DNA of 64,000 bases from CAZQGO01 sp964593065 (lineage in GTDB: Bacteria > Oederibacteriota > JAAXVQ01). The position numbers were made by a program, and so were the translations under genes. Each line of letters opens with the position of its first letter. Within the stretch, counting starts at the first letter, position 1. The notes under the pieces are model-generated. The model was not told the origin of the DNA. It saw nothing but the letters and a program-made list of their open reading frames with translations, and did no database searches. Location of the stretch: assembly GCA_964593065.1 (NCBI GenBank), contig CAZQGO010000009.1, forward strand, positions 1 to 64,000, written 5' to 3'. Shown one piece after another: positions 37,983 to 45,142 of this stretch.

Positions 37983-38081
37983 AGCTTTCCATGAAGAGCG
38001 TGGCAGGTTTGGCCATCCGGACCCGGCGCGCCCCATCTTTGCACCTCAGAACGTCCCGGGCCGGGGATGCAAATTTTAACC

Positions 38082-38110
38082 TTGACAAATTCCCGGATTT
38101 TCACTAAAGT
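38082..38110 (+). promoter_or_regulatory. Sigma-70 promoter of rplM-rpsI
   Basis: TTGACA at 38082-38087, a 17-base spacer and TAAAGT at 38105-38110, ending 37 bases before the rplM start codon. Confidence 0.8.
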
Positions 38111-38147
38111 ACTCGTTCTGTTTGCATTTTCCTGTCAGGAGGAAGCC

Positions 38148-38576
38148 ATGGCAACGCCCTTTCCCAAAGCCGGAAAGGTGGAGCGCAAATGGTACCTGGT
38201 GGACGTCGAGGACAAGGTCCTCGGGCGAGCCGCCAGCCGCGTAGCCAGCATCTTGAAAGGCAAGCACAAGGCGAGCTATGCGCCTTTTATCGACACCGGC
38301 GATCACGTGGTGGTGATCAATGCCTCCAAGATACGCCTCACCGGCAAAAAGCTCGATCAAAAACTGGATTTCCGGCATTCCGGCTGGCCCCGGGGAGACC
38401 ACTTCACTCCCTACCGCGTTCTGCTGGCCAAGCATCCGGAACGGACTTTCACCCTGGCCGTGCGGGGCATGCTGCCCAAGAATTCCATCGGCCGCACCAT
38501 GATTAAAAAGATGAAAGTTTACGCCGGTTCCGCGCACGAGCAGCAGGCGCAAAAACCCGAAAGGTTGGAGATTTAA
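38148..38576 (+). CDS. rplM: 50S ribosomal protein L13
   Basis: 142 residues, the normal length for L13. It is an early-assembling large-subunit protein that binds 23S rRNA. Seen: the W-x-L-VD start, VLGRAASRVASILKGK, a GDHVVVINA strand, then the GMLPKNSIGR loop typical of the family. I place the start at the ATG 38148 because AGGAGG lies at 38137-38142 with a five-base spacer and MATPF fits the usual N-terminus. An upstream in-frame extension to 38067 overlaps the promoter and is not used. The stop is directly followed by the rpsI ATG, so the two are cotranscribed from the promoter at 38082. Confidence 0.97.
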   Translation: MATPFPKAGKVERKWYLVDVEDKVLGRAASRVASILKGKHKASYAPFIDTGDHVVVINASKIRLTGKKLDQKLDFRHSGWPRGDHFTPYRVLLAKHPERTFTLAVRGMLPKNSIGRTMIKKMKVYAGSAHEQQAQKPERLEI

Positions 38577-39005
38577 ATGGAAGAAATGGCCACGGCACCC
38601 GAACAAACCCAGCCGCCCGTGTTGGAATTCCGGGGCACCGGCCGCCGCAAAACCGCGGTGGCGCGCGTCCGCCTGAAACCCGGGCAGGGAAATATCTTCG
38701 TCAATCACAAGCCGCTCGAGGAATATTTCTCCGGCAAGTTTTATATCCAGAAGATCCGGGAACCGCTCGAACTCACCGCCAATGCCAATAAGTTCGACGT
38801 GCATGTCAACGTGCACGGCGGGGGTCTGACGGGGCAATACGGAGCCGTGGTTCACGGCATTGCGCGCGCCCTGGTGCAGGCGGACGGGGACTTGCGGGCC
38901 GCGCTTTCCAAGGCGGGCCTGCTCACCCGCGATTCGCGCATGGTGGAACGTAAGAAATATGGCCAGCCAGGAGCCCGCCGCCGCTTCCAATTCTCAAAGC
39001 GTTAA
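38577..39005 (+). CDS. rpsI: 30S ribosomal protein S9
   Basis: 142 residues. S9 sits in the head of the small subunit, and its C-terminal tail contacts P-site tRNA. Seen: GTGRRKTAVARVRL, then GGGLTGQYGAVVHGIARAL, RDSRMVERKKYGQPGARR and the invariant C-terminal SKR. A short acidic/Pro extension precedes the conserved core. It begins at the base after the rplM stop, the usual L13-S9 pair. A strong terminator follows 20 bases after its stop, so this is a two-gene operon separate from the dcw cluster. Confidence 0.97.
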   Translation: MEEMATAPEQTQPPVLEFRGTGRRKTAVARVRLKPGQGNIFVNHKPLEEYFSGKFYIQKIREPLELTANANKFDVHVNVHGGGLTGQYGAVVHGIARALVQADGDLRAALSKAGLLTRDSRMVERKKYGQPGARRRFQFSKR

Positions 39006-39024
39006 TCTCCGGCAAGCGCATCCC

Positions 39025-39064
39025 AGCCGCCGCCCTTGGCAATCAGGGTGGCGGCTTTTTTTTT
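39025..39064 (+). terminator. Rho-independent terminator after rpsI
   Basis: A 12-bp stem (39025-39036 with 39045-39056, one G-T pair), an eight-base loop, then nine T in a row (39056-39064). Confidence 0.95.
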
Positions 39065-39168
39065 ATCCTTTCCCGGCCCACCCTCTCCTTTTAAGGATAT
39101 GGACCCCCAGCCCCGATTGCTGGAAAAGGAGTTAGAAGCTCAAATATTAAGGAAATATTAAATACCTG
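39065..39168 (+). promoter_or_regulatory. Intergenic, AT-rich upstream element before mraZ promoter
   Basis: About 100 bases without a gene. At 39141-39163 a direct repeat AAATATTAA occurs twice, immediately upstream of the -35 box. It could serve as an UP element for RNA polymerase. Nothing else is seen. Confidence 0.4.
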
Positions 39169-39197
39169 TTGACAAAATGGGGAGCCGGGGTTAAATT
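39169..39197 (+). promoter_or_regulatory. Sigma-70 promoter of the dcw cluster
   Basis: TTGACA at 39169-39174, a 17-base spacer and TAAATT at 39192-39197. The expected transcription start lies just before the MraZ boxes. Confidence 0.8.
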
Positions 39198-39206
39198 AGC
39201 CCATGG

Positions 39207-39236
39207 AGTGGGGAAAAGTGGTGGAAAGTGGGGAAA
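39207..39236 (+). promoter_or_regulatory. MraZ operator (three 10-bp direct repeats)
   Basis: AGTGGGGAAA, AGTGGTGGAA and AGTGGGGAAA follow one another at exact 10-base spacing. GTGG-rich direct repeats upstream of mraZ are the known MraZ binding sites. Their position just after the promoter fits autorepression of the cluster. Confidence 0.8.
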
Positions 39237-39241
39237 ACTCC

Positions 39242-39679
39242 ATGTTCATGGGGACCTTTGAACATACGCTGGATGAAAAGGGGAGACTGTCCATCCCCTC
39301 CCGGTTTCGTGAAATCCTCGTTGAAAAACAAGTCAGCGAGCGCTTGATTGTCACCCACGGTCTGGACGCCTGCCTGTTTGCCTACCCGCTGGATGAATGG
39401 AAAAAATTCGAGGAAAAAATCATTTCCCGGCCGCTGAACAAAACGGATGACCGTTATTTTGTGCGCCGTTTGCTGGCCGGGGCCGTGGACTGTCCGCTGG
39501 ATAAGCAGGGCCGGATCGGCCTGCCCGCAAGCCTGCGGCAGTATGCCGGGCTCAACCGGGAGGCCGTGCTGGTAGGGGTCTCCAACCGCATCGAAATCTG
39601 GTCGCCCGAGCATTGGCGGGAATATCTGGAAAAGGGAAAAACGCTCGAGGAAATTGCCGAGCAGATGCAGGAAATCTAG
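39242..39679 (+). CDS. mraZ: Transcriptional regulator MraZ
   Basis: About 145 residues, normal for MraZ, an AbrB/SpoVT-fold protein that forms rings and controls the dcw operon by binding GTGG-type repeats. The two swapped-hairpin repeats are visible: HTLDEKGRLSIPSRFRE near the start and PLDKQGRIGLPASLRQYAG near residue 80. I choose the ATG at 39242 (MFMGTF) because the family starts with M-F-x-G; a longer in-frame start at 39203 would run through the operator repeats. It is the first gene of the dcw cluster and lies 35 bases after the likely transcription start. Confidence 0.93.
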   Translation: MFMGTFEHTLDEKGRLSIPSRFREILVEKQVSERLIVTHGLDACLFAYPLDEWKKFEEKIISRPLNKTDDRYFVRRLLAGAVDCPLDKQGRIGLPASLRQYAGLNREAVLVGVSNRIEIWSPEHWREYLEKGKTLEEIAEQMQEI

Positions 39680-39738
39680 GGGCGAGAGCGACCGCACCGA
39701 GTCCCGTCACTTGACCAGAAAGGAGGTGAAAGGGTAAC

Positions 39739-40092
39739 GTGCCACTCAAAGCGATGCACAGGGAAGGCGTGGCGGTAATCACTTTAACGGGAGATATCGA
39801 CATGGAGGACGTGGTGAGCATCAAGAATCTCGTCACCACGACCGTGGCGGATGGCTGCTACTCGATCGTCCTGGATTTTTCGCGCGTACAACATATCAAT
39901 GCCACCGGGATCGGCATCTTGGCGGATCGCCTGCGCTTTGTCCGCACCTTTCACGGGGACATCCGCCTGGCGGGTTTGAGTCCGTATTTGCATAACGTGT
40001 TCGAACTGACCGGGGTCAGGAACGTCTTCAGGATTTTTGGAAACGCGGACCAGGCCGTGAGGAGTTTCGTACCGGCCGTGATTGCAGCCTGA
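39739..40092 (+). CDS. STAS-domain protein (anti-sigma factor antagonist-like)
   Basis: 117 residues, a single STAS domain as in SpoIIAA/RsbV proteins, which bind anti-sigma factors and are switched off by phosphorylation. Seen: the strand VAVITLTGDIDMED, the helix, then IVLDFSRVQHINATGIGIL. The phospho-site segment is NATG where SpoIIAA has DSSG, so Thr would be the phosphate acceptor. Translation starts at GTG 39739 with a perfect AGGAGGTGA at 39721-39729. Its TGA shares a base with the rsmH ATG, so it is coupled to the cluster. A STAS gene between mraZ and rsmH is not part of the usual dcw order. No partner kinase or anti-sigma factor is in the window. Confidence 0.85.
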   Translation: MPLKAMHREGVAVITLTGDIDMEDVVSIKNLVTTTVADGCYSIVLDFSRVQHINATGIGILADRLRFVRTFHGDIRLAGLSPYLHNVFELTGVRNVFRIFGNADQAVRSFVPAVIAA

Positions 40093-40958
40093 TGACGGCG
40101 CACGTCCCCGTCCTGCTCGCGGAGGCGCTGCGCTGGCTGCACCCGGCGCCGGAAGGATGGTGGGCGGACGGCACGGTCGGGGCCGGCGGCCATACGCAGG
40201 CCCTGCTGGAGGCGACGGCGCCGCAGGGCCGGGTTTTGGGCCTGGACCGTGACGGGGAAACGCTGGCGCTGGCCCGGCAGCGGCTGGCGGGCTACGGGGA
40301 CCGGATCCGGCTGGTCAAGGCCAATTTCGCGGATTTGGCCGAAGTGGTGAAGAGCCTGCAGTTGCCGGCGTTCGCGGGCGTGCTGCTGGACCTGGGCGTC
40401 TCCTCGCTGCAACTGGAAGGGGCGGAACGCGGTTTTTCGTTTCAGCACGACGGCCCGCTGGACATGCGTTTGGACCGGGAGCAGCGCCTCACCGCCGCCG
40501 AGCTCGTGAATCACGCCTCCGAGGAGGAATTGGCGGACGTGTTATTTCACTATGGCGAGGAACGCCGCTCCCGGCGCCTGGCACGGTGGATCGTGCGCCG
40601 GCGGCCCCTGACCACCACCGGGCAACTGGCCGATGTGGCGCGGCGGGCGGTGGGGCGCGCCGGCAGGATTCATCCGGCGACGCGGGCTTTTCAGGCCCTG
40701 CGCATCGCCGTCAACGACGAGTTGGGCAGCTTGGACAGGGGCTTGGCCGCGGCGCGCGGAATATTGGCGGAGGGCGGAAGACTCGTGGTCATCAGCTTCC
40801 ATTCGCTGGAGGACCGGATCGTCAAGCGGTTTTTTCGCGCCGGCGGCTGGGAAATCCTGACGCGCCATGTGGTGAGGCCCGGGCCCGAGGAAATGCGCGC
40901 CAATCCGCGCGCGCGCAGCGCCCGGCTGCGGGCCGCCGCCCGCGCCGCGGGCGCGTAA
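40092..40958 (+). CDS. rsmH: 16S rRNA (cytosine-1402-N4)-methyltransferase RsmH
   Basis: 288 residues, formerly called MraW. It transfers a methyl group from S-adenosylmethionine to N4 of C1402 in 16S rRNA. Seen: HVPVLLAEAL at the N-terminus, the SAM loop DGTVGAGGHT, LDLGVSS, FSFQHDGPLDMR, the Tyr-Gly-Glu-Glu helix, and the VISFHSLEDRIVKRFF motif near the C-terminus, all diagnostic. The ATG overlaps the STAS gene stop by one base (ATGA). The C-terminus is rich in Arg and Ala. Confidence 0.97.
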   Translation: MTAHVPVLLAEALRWLHPAPEGWWADGTVGAGGHTQALLEATAPQGRVLGLDRDGETLALARQRLAGYGDRIRLVKANFADLAEVVKSLQLPAFAGVLLDLGVSSLQLEGAERGFSFQHDGPLDMRLDREQRLTAAELVNHASEEELADVLFHYGEERRSRRLARWIVRRRPLTTTGQLADVARRAVGRAGRIHPATRAFQALRIAVNDELGSLDRGLAAARGILAEGGRLVVISFHSLEDRIVKRFFRAGGWEILTRHVVRPGPEEMRANPRARSARLRAAARAAGA

Positions 40959-40961
40959 TCC

Positions 40962-41429
40962 GTGGCCTCGCCCCGCCGGCGCCCGGAGCGGGATTCCGAA
41001 CGCGTGACCATTTATTTCATGCAGGGGTCGCGCGTCGACCGGAAAATATCCGTGCGCCGGGTATGGATCGTGCTGGGCCTGCTCGCACTGGTCTTCGGCG
41101 TGGTGTTTCTCCGCGTCTGGCAGGAAATGCAGATCGTGCAGCTGGGCTACCGGGTCAACCAGCTGAACGAGGAACGCCAGCGCCTGTTGAACCGGCAACG
41201 GATTCTCTTGAGCCGCCGGAACGCCCTGGCCAGCCTGGAAAGGGTGGAGGCCATCGCCGGGCAAAAGCTCGGCATGCGCGTTCCGGAGCGGGAACAGGTC
41301 GTTTTTTTGGTGGACCCGTCGCCTCGGCGATCGGGCCTGGCGGGGTGGCTGGCCAGCGGGGGGACGCTGGCGCGCTGGGTCGAGGCCGTAACCAGAGGGT
41401 GGCGCGCCCACCATCAGGGCAGCATCTGA
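40962..41429 (+). CDS. ftsL: FtsL-like cell division protein
   Basis: 155 residues. A basic N-terminus precedes one membrane helix (about residues 33-52), then a Gln/Arg/Leu coiled coil. The end carries LERVEAIAGQKLGMRVPEREQVVFL, written here as two parts of the FtsL pattern (Leu-Glu-x-x-Glu-x-x-Ala, then LGM-x-x-P). FtsL joins FtsB and FtsQ and regulates the septal synthase FtsWI. It starts at GTG 40962, three bases after the rsmH stop. It is longer than typical FtsL, with a basic/Trp-containing C-terminal extension. Identity rests largely on position and topology. Confidence 0.75.
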   Translation: MASPRRRPERDSERVTIYFMQGSRVDRKISVRRVWIVLGLLALVFGVVFLRVWQEMQIVQLGYRVNQLNEERQRLLNRQRILLSRRNALASLERVEAIAGQKLGMRVPEREQVVFLVDPSPRRSGLAGWLASGGTLARWVEAVTRGWRAHHQGSI

Positions 41430-41440
41430 GGAGGCCGGTC

Positions 41441-43573
41441 TTGGGGGGCAAGGCCATTGACAACCGCATCATGACCGTCACGGTCGGGTTCGGCCTCATC
41501 CTGGCCGCGCTTACGGCGCGGCTGTTTTATTTGCAAATCGTTGAACACCGTCATCTCGTGCAGCTGGCCCAGCGGCAGCAGGAACGCTCGCTGGAAATCC
41601 AGCCCGCCCGCGGGAAGATTTTCGACCGTCAGGGGCGCCTGCTGGCCTTCAACCGGGAATGCGCCTCGTTTTTCGCCGTTCCCGAAGAGATCCGGGACCC
41701 CGCCGCCACGGCCCGGAAGCTGGAATCGCTGACCGGCGTCTCCTCTGCCACCTTGTTGCGCCACTTCCGGAGCCGAAAGAATTTTGTCTGGATCCGGCGG
41801 AAAGTTCCGGATGCTGCGGCCGCGGCCATCACCCGCTTGAACCTTCCGGGCGTCTACTCGCTGCCGGAAACCCAGCGCGTGTACCCGGAAGGGCGGCTGG
41901 CCTGTCACGTCCTGGGGTTTGTCGGCGTGGACAACCAGGGTTTGGCGGGGGTGGAGGTCCAGTTCGACCGGTCCATCCGGGGACAAAAAGGCTGGATGCG
42001 GCTGTCGCGGGACGCCCACGGGCGGGTCGTGCCCACCAGTAACCGCATCCTCCAGCGGCCGGAGCCGGGGCAGGATTTGGTTCTGACCTTGGACAAAGTC
42101 GTGCAACACGTGGCGGAGCGTGAATTGGCGCGCACCGTGGAACATTACCGCGCCCGCTCGGGTTCCGTGGTGGTCCTGGACCCGGGCACAGGGGAAATCC
42201 TGGCGCTGGCCAACTCGCCCGACTACGATCCCAACCGGTTCGGCGCCTATCCCGCGGCCAGCCGCCGCGACCGTGCGGTCCGGGACGTTTTTGAACCCGG
42301 TTCCACCTTCAAGCTGGTGGTGGCCGGCGCAGCCCTGGAGGAAGGCGTCTTTTCCGAAAACGACATCGTGGACTGCGAACAGGGCCTGGCGCGTTTCCAC
42401 GGCCGCGTCGTCAGGGATCATGAGCCGCACGGCCGCATCACCTTCCAGGAAGTCGTCGAGTATTCGAGCAACATCGGGGCGGTGAAGATCGGGCTGAAGC
42501 TGGGCGCGGAGAGATTGGCGCACTATGCCCGCAGCATGGGCTTCGGCCGGAGGACCGGCATCGAGCTTCCGGGAGAAGCCGAAGGCTTGATGCGGATACG
42601 GGGAAATTCCGCGGCCTTGACCTCCGTGCCCTTCGGGCAGGGCGTGGCCGTCAGTGCGATCCAGCTTGCCATGGCCTACGCCATGGTGGCCAACGACGGC
42701 TGGCTGCTCAAGCCGACGGTGGTGAAGGAACTGCGCGGCCCGGCCGGGGTCACAAGCAACGCGGGCGGGCGCGGCGTGCGCGAGCAGGTGCTGTCGGCGA
42801 AATCCGCCCGGCGCTTGCGCGAGATTTTGACGCGCGCGGTCGAAATCGGCACGGGCGTTGAGGCCCGCGTTGCGAATTACCGGGTGGCAGGCAAAACCGG
42901 CACGGCGCAAAAGCCGCTGCAGGGCGGGCGCGGATACGACCCGGTCCATCACGTGGCTTCCTTCGTGGGTTTTCTGCCCGCGGACCGGCCGCGCCTTCTC
43001 ATCGCGGTGGTCATCGATTCGCCGCACGGACCGCAGTGGGGCGGAGTGGTCGCCGGGCCGGTGTTCAAGGCCGTGACGCAGAACCTGGTCGCCTACCTGG
43101 GCATCCCGCCCGCGGCCGAAAAAGTCTTCCGGCTGGCCCGGGAGGACAAGCCGCAGGCTCCGTCGGTGGCTGATCTGAAGCGCGTCCCGGACTTCAGGGG
43201 CCGGGAGCCGGGCGCCGCCAAGGCCGAGCTGCGGCGACTGGGGTTGAATCCCGCCTGCCTGGGGCAGGGTTCGCGCGTGCTGGGCCAGCTGCCGGAAGCC
43301 GGCGCCTTGGTTCGCGGCCGGGCGCCCGTGGTGCTGTATCTGTCCCAGGCAGAGGGGGACGATGCGCGCGGCCTGCAGCCCCCGAAGGTCGTGGTGCCCA
43401 ATCTCTCGGGGCAGAGTCTGCGTGATGCCCTGCAGGTGTTGTCCACCTACGGTCTGCAGGCCAGAATCATCGGCAGCGGCGTGGTTCAATCCCAGACCCC
43501 CCAAGCCGAGTCGTGGCTCCGGGTGGATGCGGTTTGCACCCTGCATTGTCAGGACCCCGAGGTCGTGCCGTGA
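41441..43573 (+). CDS. ftsI: Septal class B penicillin-binding protein with PASTA domains
   Basis: 710 residues. A peptidoglycan DD-transpeptidase that cross-links septal wall with FtsW. An N-terminal membrane helix is followed by the RGKIFDRQGRLLA dimerisation motif. The transpeptidase motifs are intact: STFK at 42302-42313, SSN at 42464-42472 and KTGT at 42893-42904. Two PASTA domains close the protein (about 43180-43345 and 43390-43550), each beginning VPDF or VPNL. I choose TTG 41441 because GAGGAGG sits six bases upstream; an ATG at 41471 is possible. The frame stays open far upstream (to 40586), but that part lies inside rsmH and ftsL and is not coding. Confidence 0.93.
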   Translation: MGGKAIDNRIMTVTVGFGLILAALTARLFYLQIVEHRHLVQLAQRQQERSLEIQPARGKIFDRQGRLLAFNRECASFFAVPEEIRDPAATARKLESLTGVSSATLLRHFRSRKNFVWIRRKVPDAAAAAITRLNLPGVYSLPETQRVYPEGRLACHVLGFVGVDNQGLAGVEVQFDRSIRGQKGWMRLSRDAHGRVVPTSNRILQRPEPGQDLVLTLDKVVQHVAERELARTVEHYRARSGSVVVLDPGTGEILALANSPDYDPNRFGAYPAASRRDRAVRDVFEPGSTFKLVVAGAALEEGVFSENDIVDCEQGLARFHGRVVRDHEPHGRITFQEVVEYSSNIGAVKIGLKLGAERLAHYARSMGFGRRTGIELPGEAEGLMRIRGNSAALTSVPFGQGVAVSAIQLAMAYAMVANDGWLLKPTVVKELRGPAGVTSNAGGRGVREQVLSAKSARRLREILTRAVEIGTGVEARVANYRVAGKTGTAQKPLQGGRGYDPVHHVASFVGFLPADRPRLLIAVVIDSPHGPQWGGVVAGPVFKAVTQNLVAYLGIPPAAEKVFRLAREDKPQAPSVADLKRVPDFRGREPGAAKAELRRLGLNPACLGQGSRVLGQLPEAGALVRGRAPVVLYLSQAEGDDARGLQPPKVVVPNLSGQSLRDALQVLSTYGLQARIIGSGVVQSQTPQAESWLRVDAVCTLHCQDPEVVP

Positions 43574-45138
43574 TCCGCGTGCCGCTGGGACTCGTGGCCC
43601 AGGCCCTGCCGGGCGCCAAACTCCGGGGCCGGGCGGGTCAGCTGGTGTGGCGGCTGAACGCCGATTCCCGCCGCGCGCGCCCGGGGGACTTGTTCGCGTG
43701 CATTGCCGGCAAAAGAGTGGACGGGCACCTGTTCGCGGCCGAAGCCGTGCGCCGCGGCGCCACGGCCGTTTTGCTGTCCCGGGAAATTCCGGGACTGGAC
43801 CTGCGGCGCATCGGGGTGATCCAAACCGAACAGGTGGCGCGGGCCTTGGGCGCCATGGCCGCGTCCTTCTACAATCATCCCTCCCTGGGCCTGCGTTTGC
43901 TCGGCGTGACCGGAACCAGCGGCAAGACCACCGTCACCTACATGCTGCGCTCCATCCTCCAGGCCAGCCCGGCCGCACTGGGTTTGCGGCGCGTGGGCCT
44001 GCTGGGGACCATCCGCTACGAGCTGCCCGGCCAGCGGCCCCAGGCCGCACCCAACACCACTCCCATGGCCTGGGACCTGCAGGATTGGCTGGCGCGCATG
44101 GCGGCCGGACGTTGCGGGGCGGCAGTCATGGAAGTCTCGTCCCATGCGCTGTCCGAGGAGCGGATCACGGGCTGTGAATTCGACGTGGGCGTGTTCACCA
44201 ATTTAAGCCCCGAGCATTTGGACTACCACGTCAGCTTGGAAGAATACGCGGCGGCCAAGGCCAGGCTGTTTGCCCAATTGGCGGCGCCGGGCTTGAAAGC
44301 GGGGGTGAAATACGCGGTGATCAACCGGGATGATCCGCGCAGCCGGGTCATGACCTTAGCCGCCCGCGCCGCGAAAATCGTCACCTACGGCCTGGACGGT
44401 TCCGCAGACGTGACCGCAACCGGGCTGAAATTGTCTCCGCGCCACAGCACCTTCCGGCTCCGGACGCCGGCCGGCGAAACGCCGGTGCGCGTACTGCTTC
44501 CCGGGCGGACCAACGTGCTCAACGCCCTGGCGGCGGCCGCCGCGGCCGGATGCCTGGGCGTCCCGCTGCGTGCGATCCGGACCGGCTTGGCGCGTTTGGC
44601 GGGAGTTCCGGGACGCATGGAGATCGTGCCGGGTTCGCAACCCTTCACGGTCATGGTGGATTACGCGCACAAACCGGACGCCCTGGAAAAACTTCTGCAG
44701 GCCGTCCGGGAGGCGACGCCGGCCCGGGTCATTCTGGTGTTCGGCTGCGGAGGGGATCGCGACGCCGGGAAGCGGGGGCCCATGGGCGAAATCTCGGCCC
44801 GCTTGGCGGACCGCGTGGTGGTGACGACGGACAACCCGCGCAGCGAGGATCCCGGGCGCATTGCGGCGGAGATCCTCGCGGGCATACGCCGCTCCCACCC
44901 GGAGTCTCTCTCCGACCCCGGCGGGCGTATCCGCGTGGAGCCGGACCGGGTCCGGGCCATTCGCCTGGGCCTGCGCTCGGCGCGGCGGGGGGACACCGTG
45001 GTGATCGCCGGCAAAGGCCACGAAAACTACCAGATCTTCAAGGACCGGACGGTTCGCTTCAGCGACCGGGCCGTGGCCCTGCGGGAACTTGCCCGCTTGG
45101 GTTTCGGCCGGACGGCCGCCCGTCGCGGCAGGAGCTGA
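43570..45138 (+). CDS. murE: UDP-N-acetylmuramoyl-tripeptide synthetase MurE (meso-diaminopimelate type)
   Basis: 522 residues. It adds the third amino acid to UDP-MurNAc-L-Ala-D-Glu in the cytoplasm using ATP. Seen: the ATP loop GVTGTSGKTTVTYML, the NTTPM and VSSHAL segments, MVDYAHKPDALEKLL, and DNPR at 44830-44841. The DNPR motif is the known marker for meso-diaminopimelate rather than lysine, which fits a diderm. The start GTG 43570 overlaps the ftsI stop (GTGA), indicating translational coupling. An earlier in-frame start at 43513 lies within ftsI. Confidence 0.95.
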   Translation: MIRVPLGLVAQALPGAKLRGRAGQLVWRLNADSRRARPGDLFACIAGKRVDGHLFAAEAVRRGATAVLLSREIPGLDLRRIGVIQTEQVARALGAMAASFYNHPSLGLRLLGVTGTSGKTTVTYMLRSILQASPAALGLRRVGLLGTIRYELPGQRPQAAPNTTPMAWDLQDWLARMAAGRCGAAVMEVSSHALSEERITGCEFDVGVFTNLSPEHLDYHVSLEEYAAAKARLFAQLAAPGLKAGVKYAVINRDDPRSRVMTLAARAAKIVTYGLDGSADVTATGLKLSPRHSTFRLRTPAGETPVRVLLPGRTNVLNALAAAAAAGCLGVPLRAIRTGLARLAGVPGRMEIVPGSQPFTVMVDYAHKPDALEKLLQAVREATPARVILVFGCGGDRDAGKRGPMGEISARLADRVVVTTDNPRSEDPGRIAAEILAGIRRSHPESLSDPGGRIRVEPDRVRAIRLGLRSARRGDTVVIAGKGHENYQIFKDRTVRFSDRAVALRELARLGFGRTAARRGRS

Positions 45139-45142
45139 GCGC

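Noticed and set aside
37742..38107. Small ORF across the end of the giant gene and the rplM promoter
   Set aside because: It overlaps the giant gene in another frame and the promoter, and has no family similarity.
40586..41440. Upstream in-frame extension of ftsI
   Set aside because: It lies inside rsmH and ftsL in another frame and has low-complexity Arg/Gly/Pro composition; the ribosome site at 41428 marks the real start.
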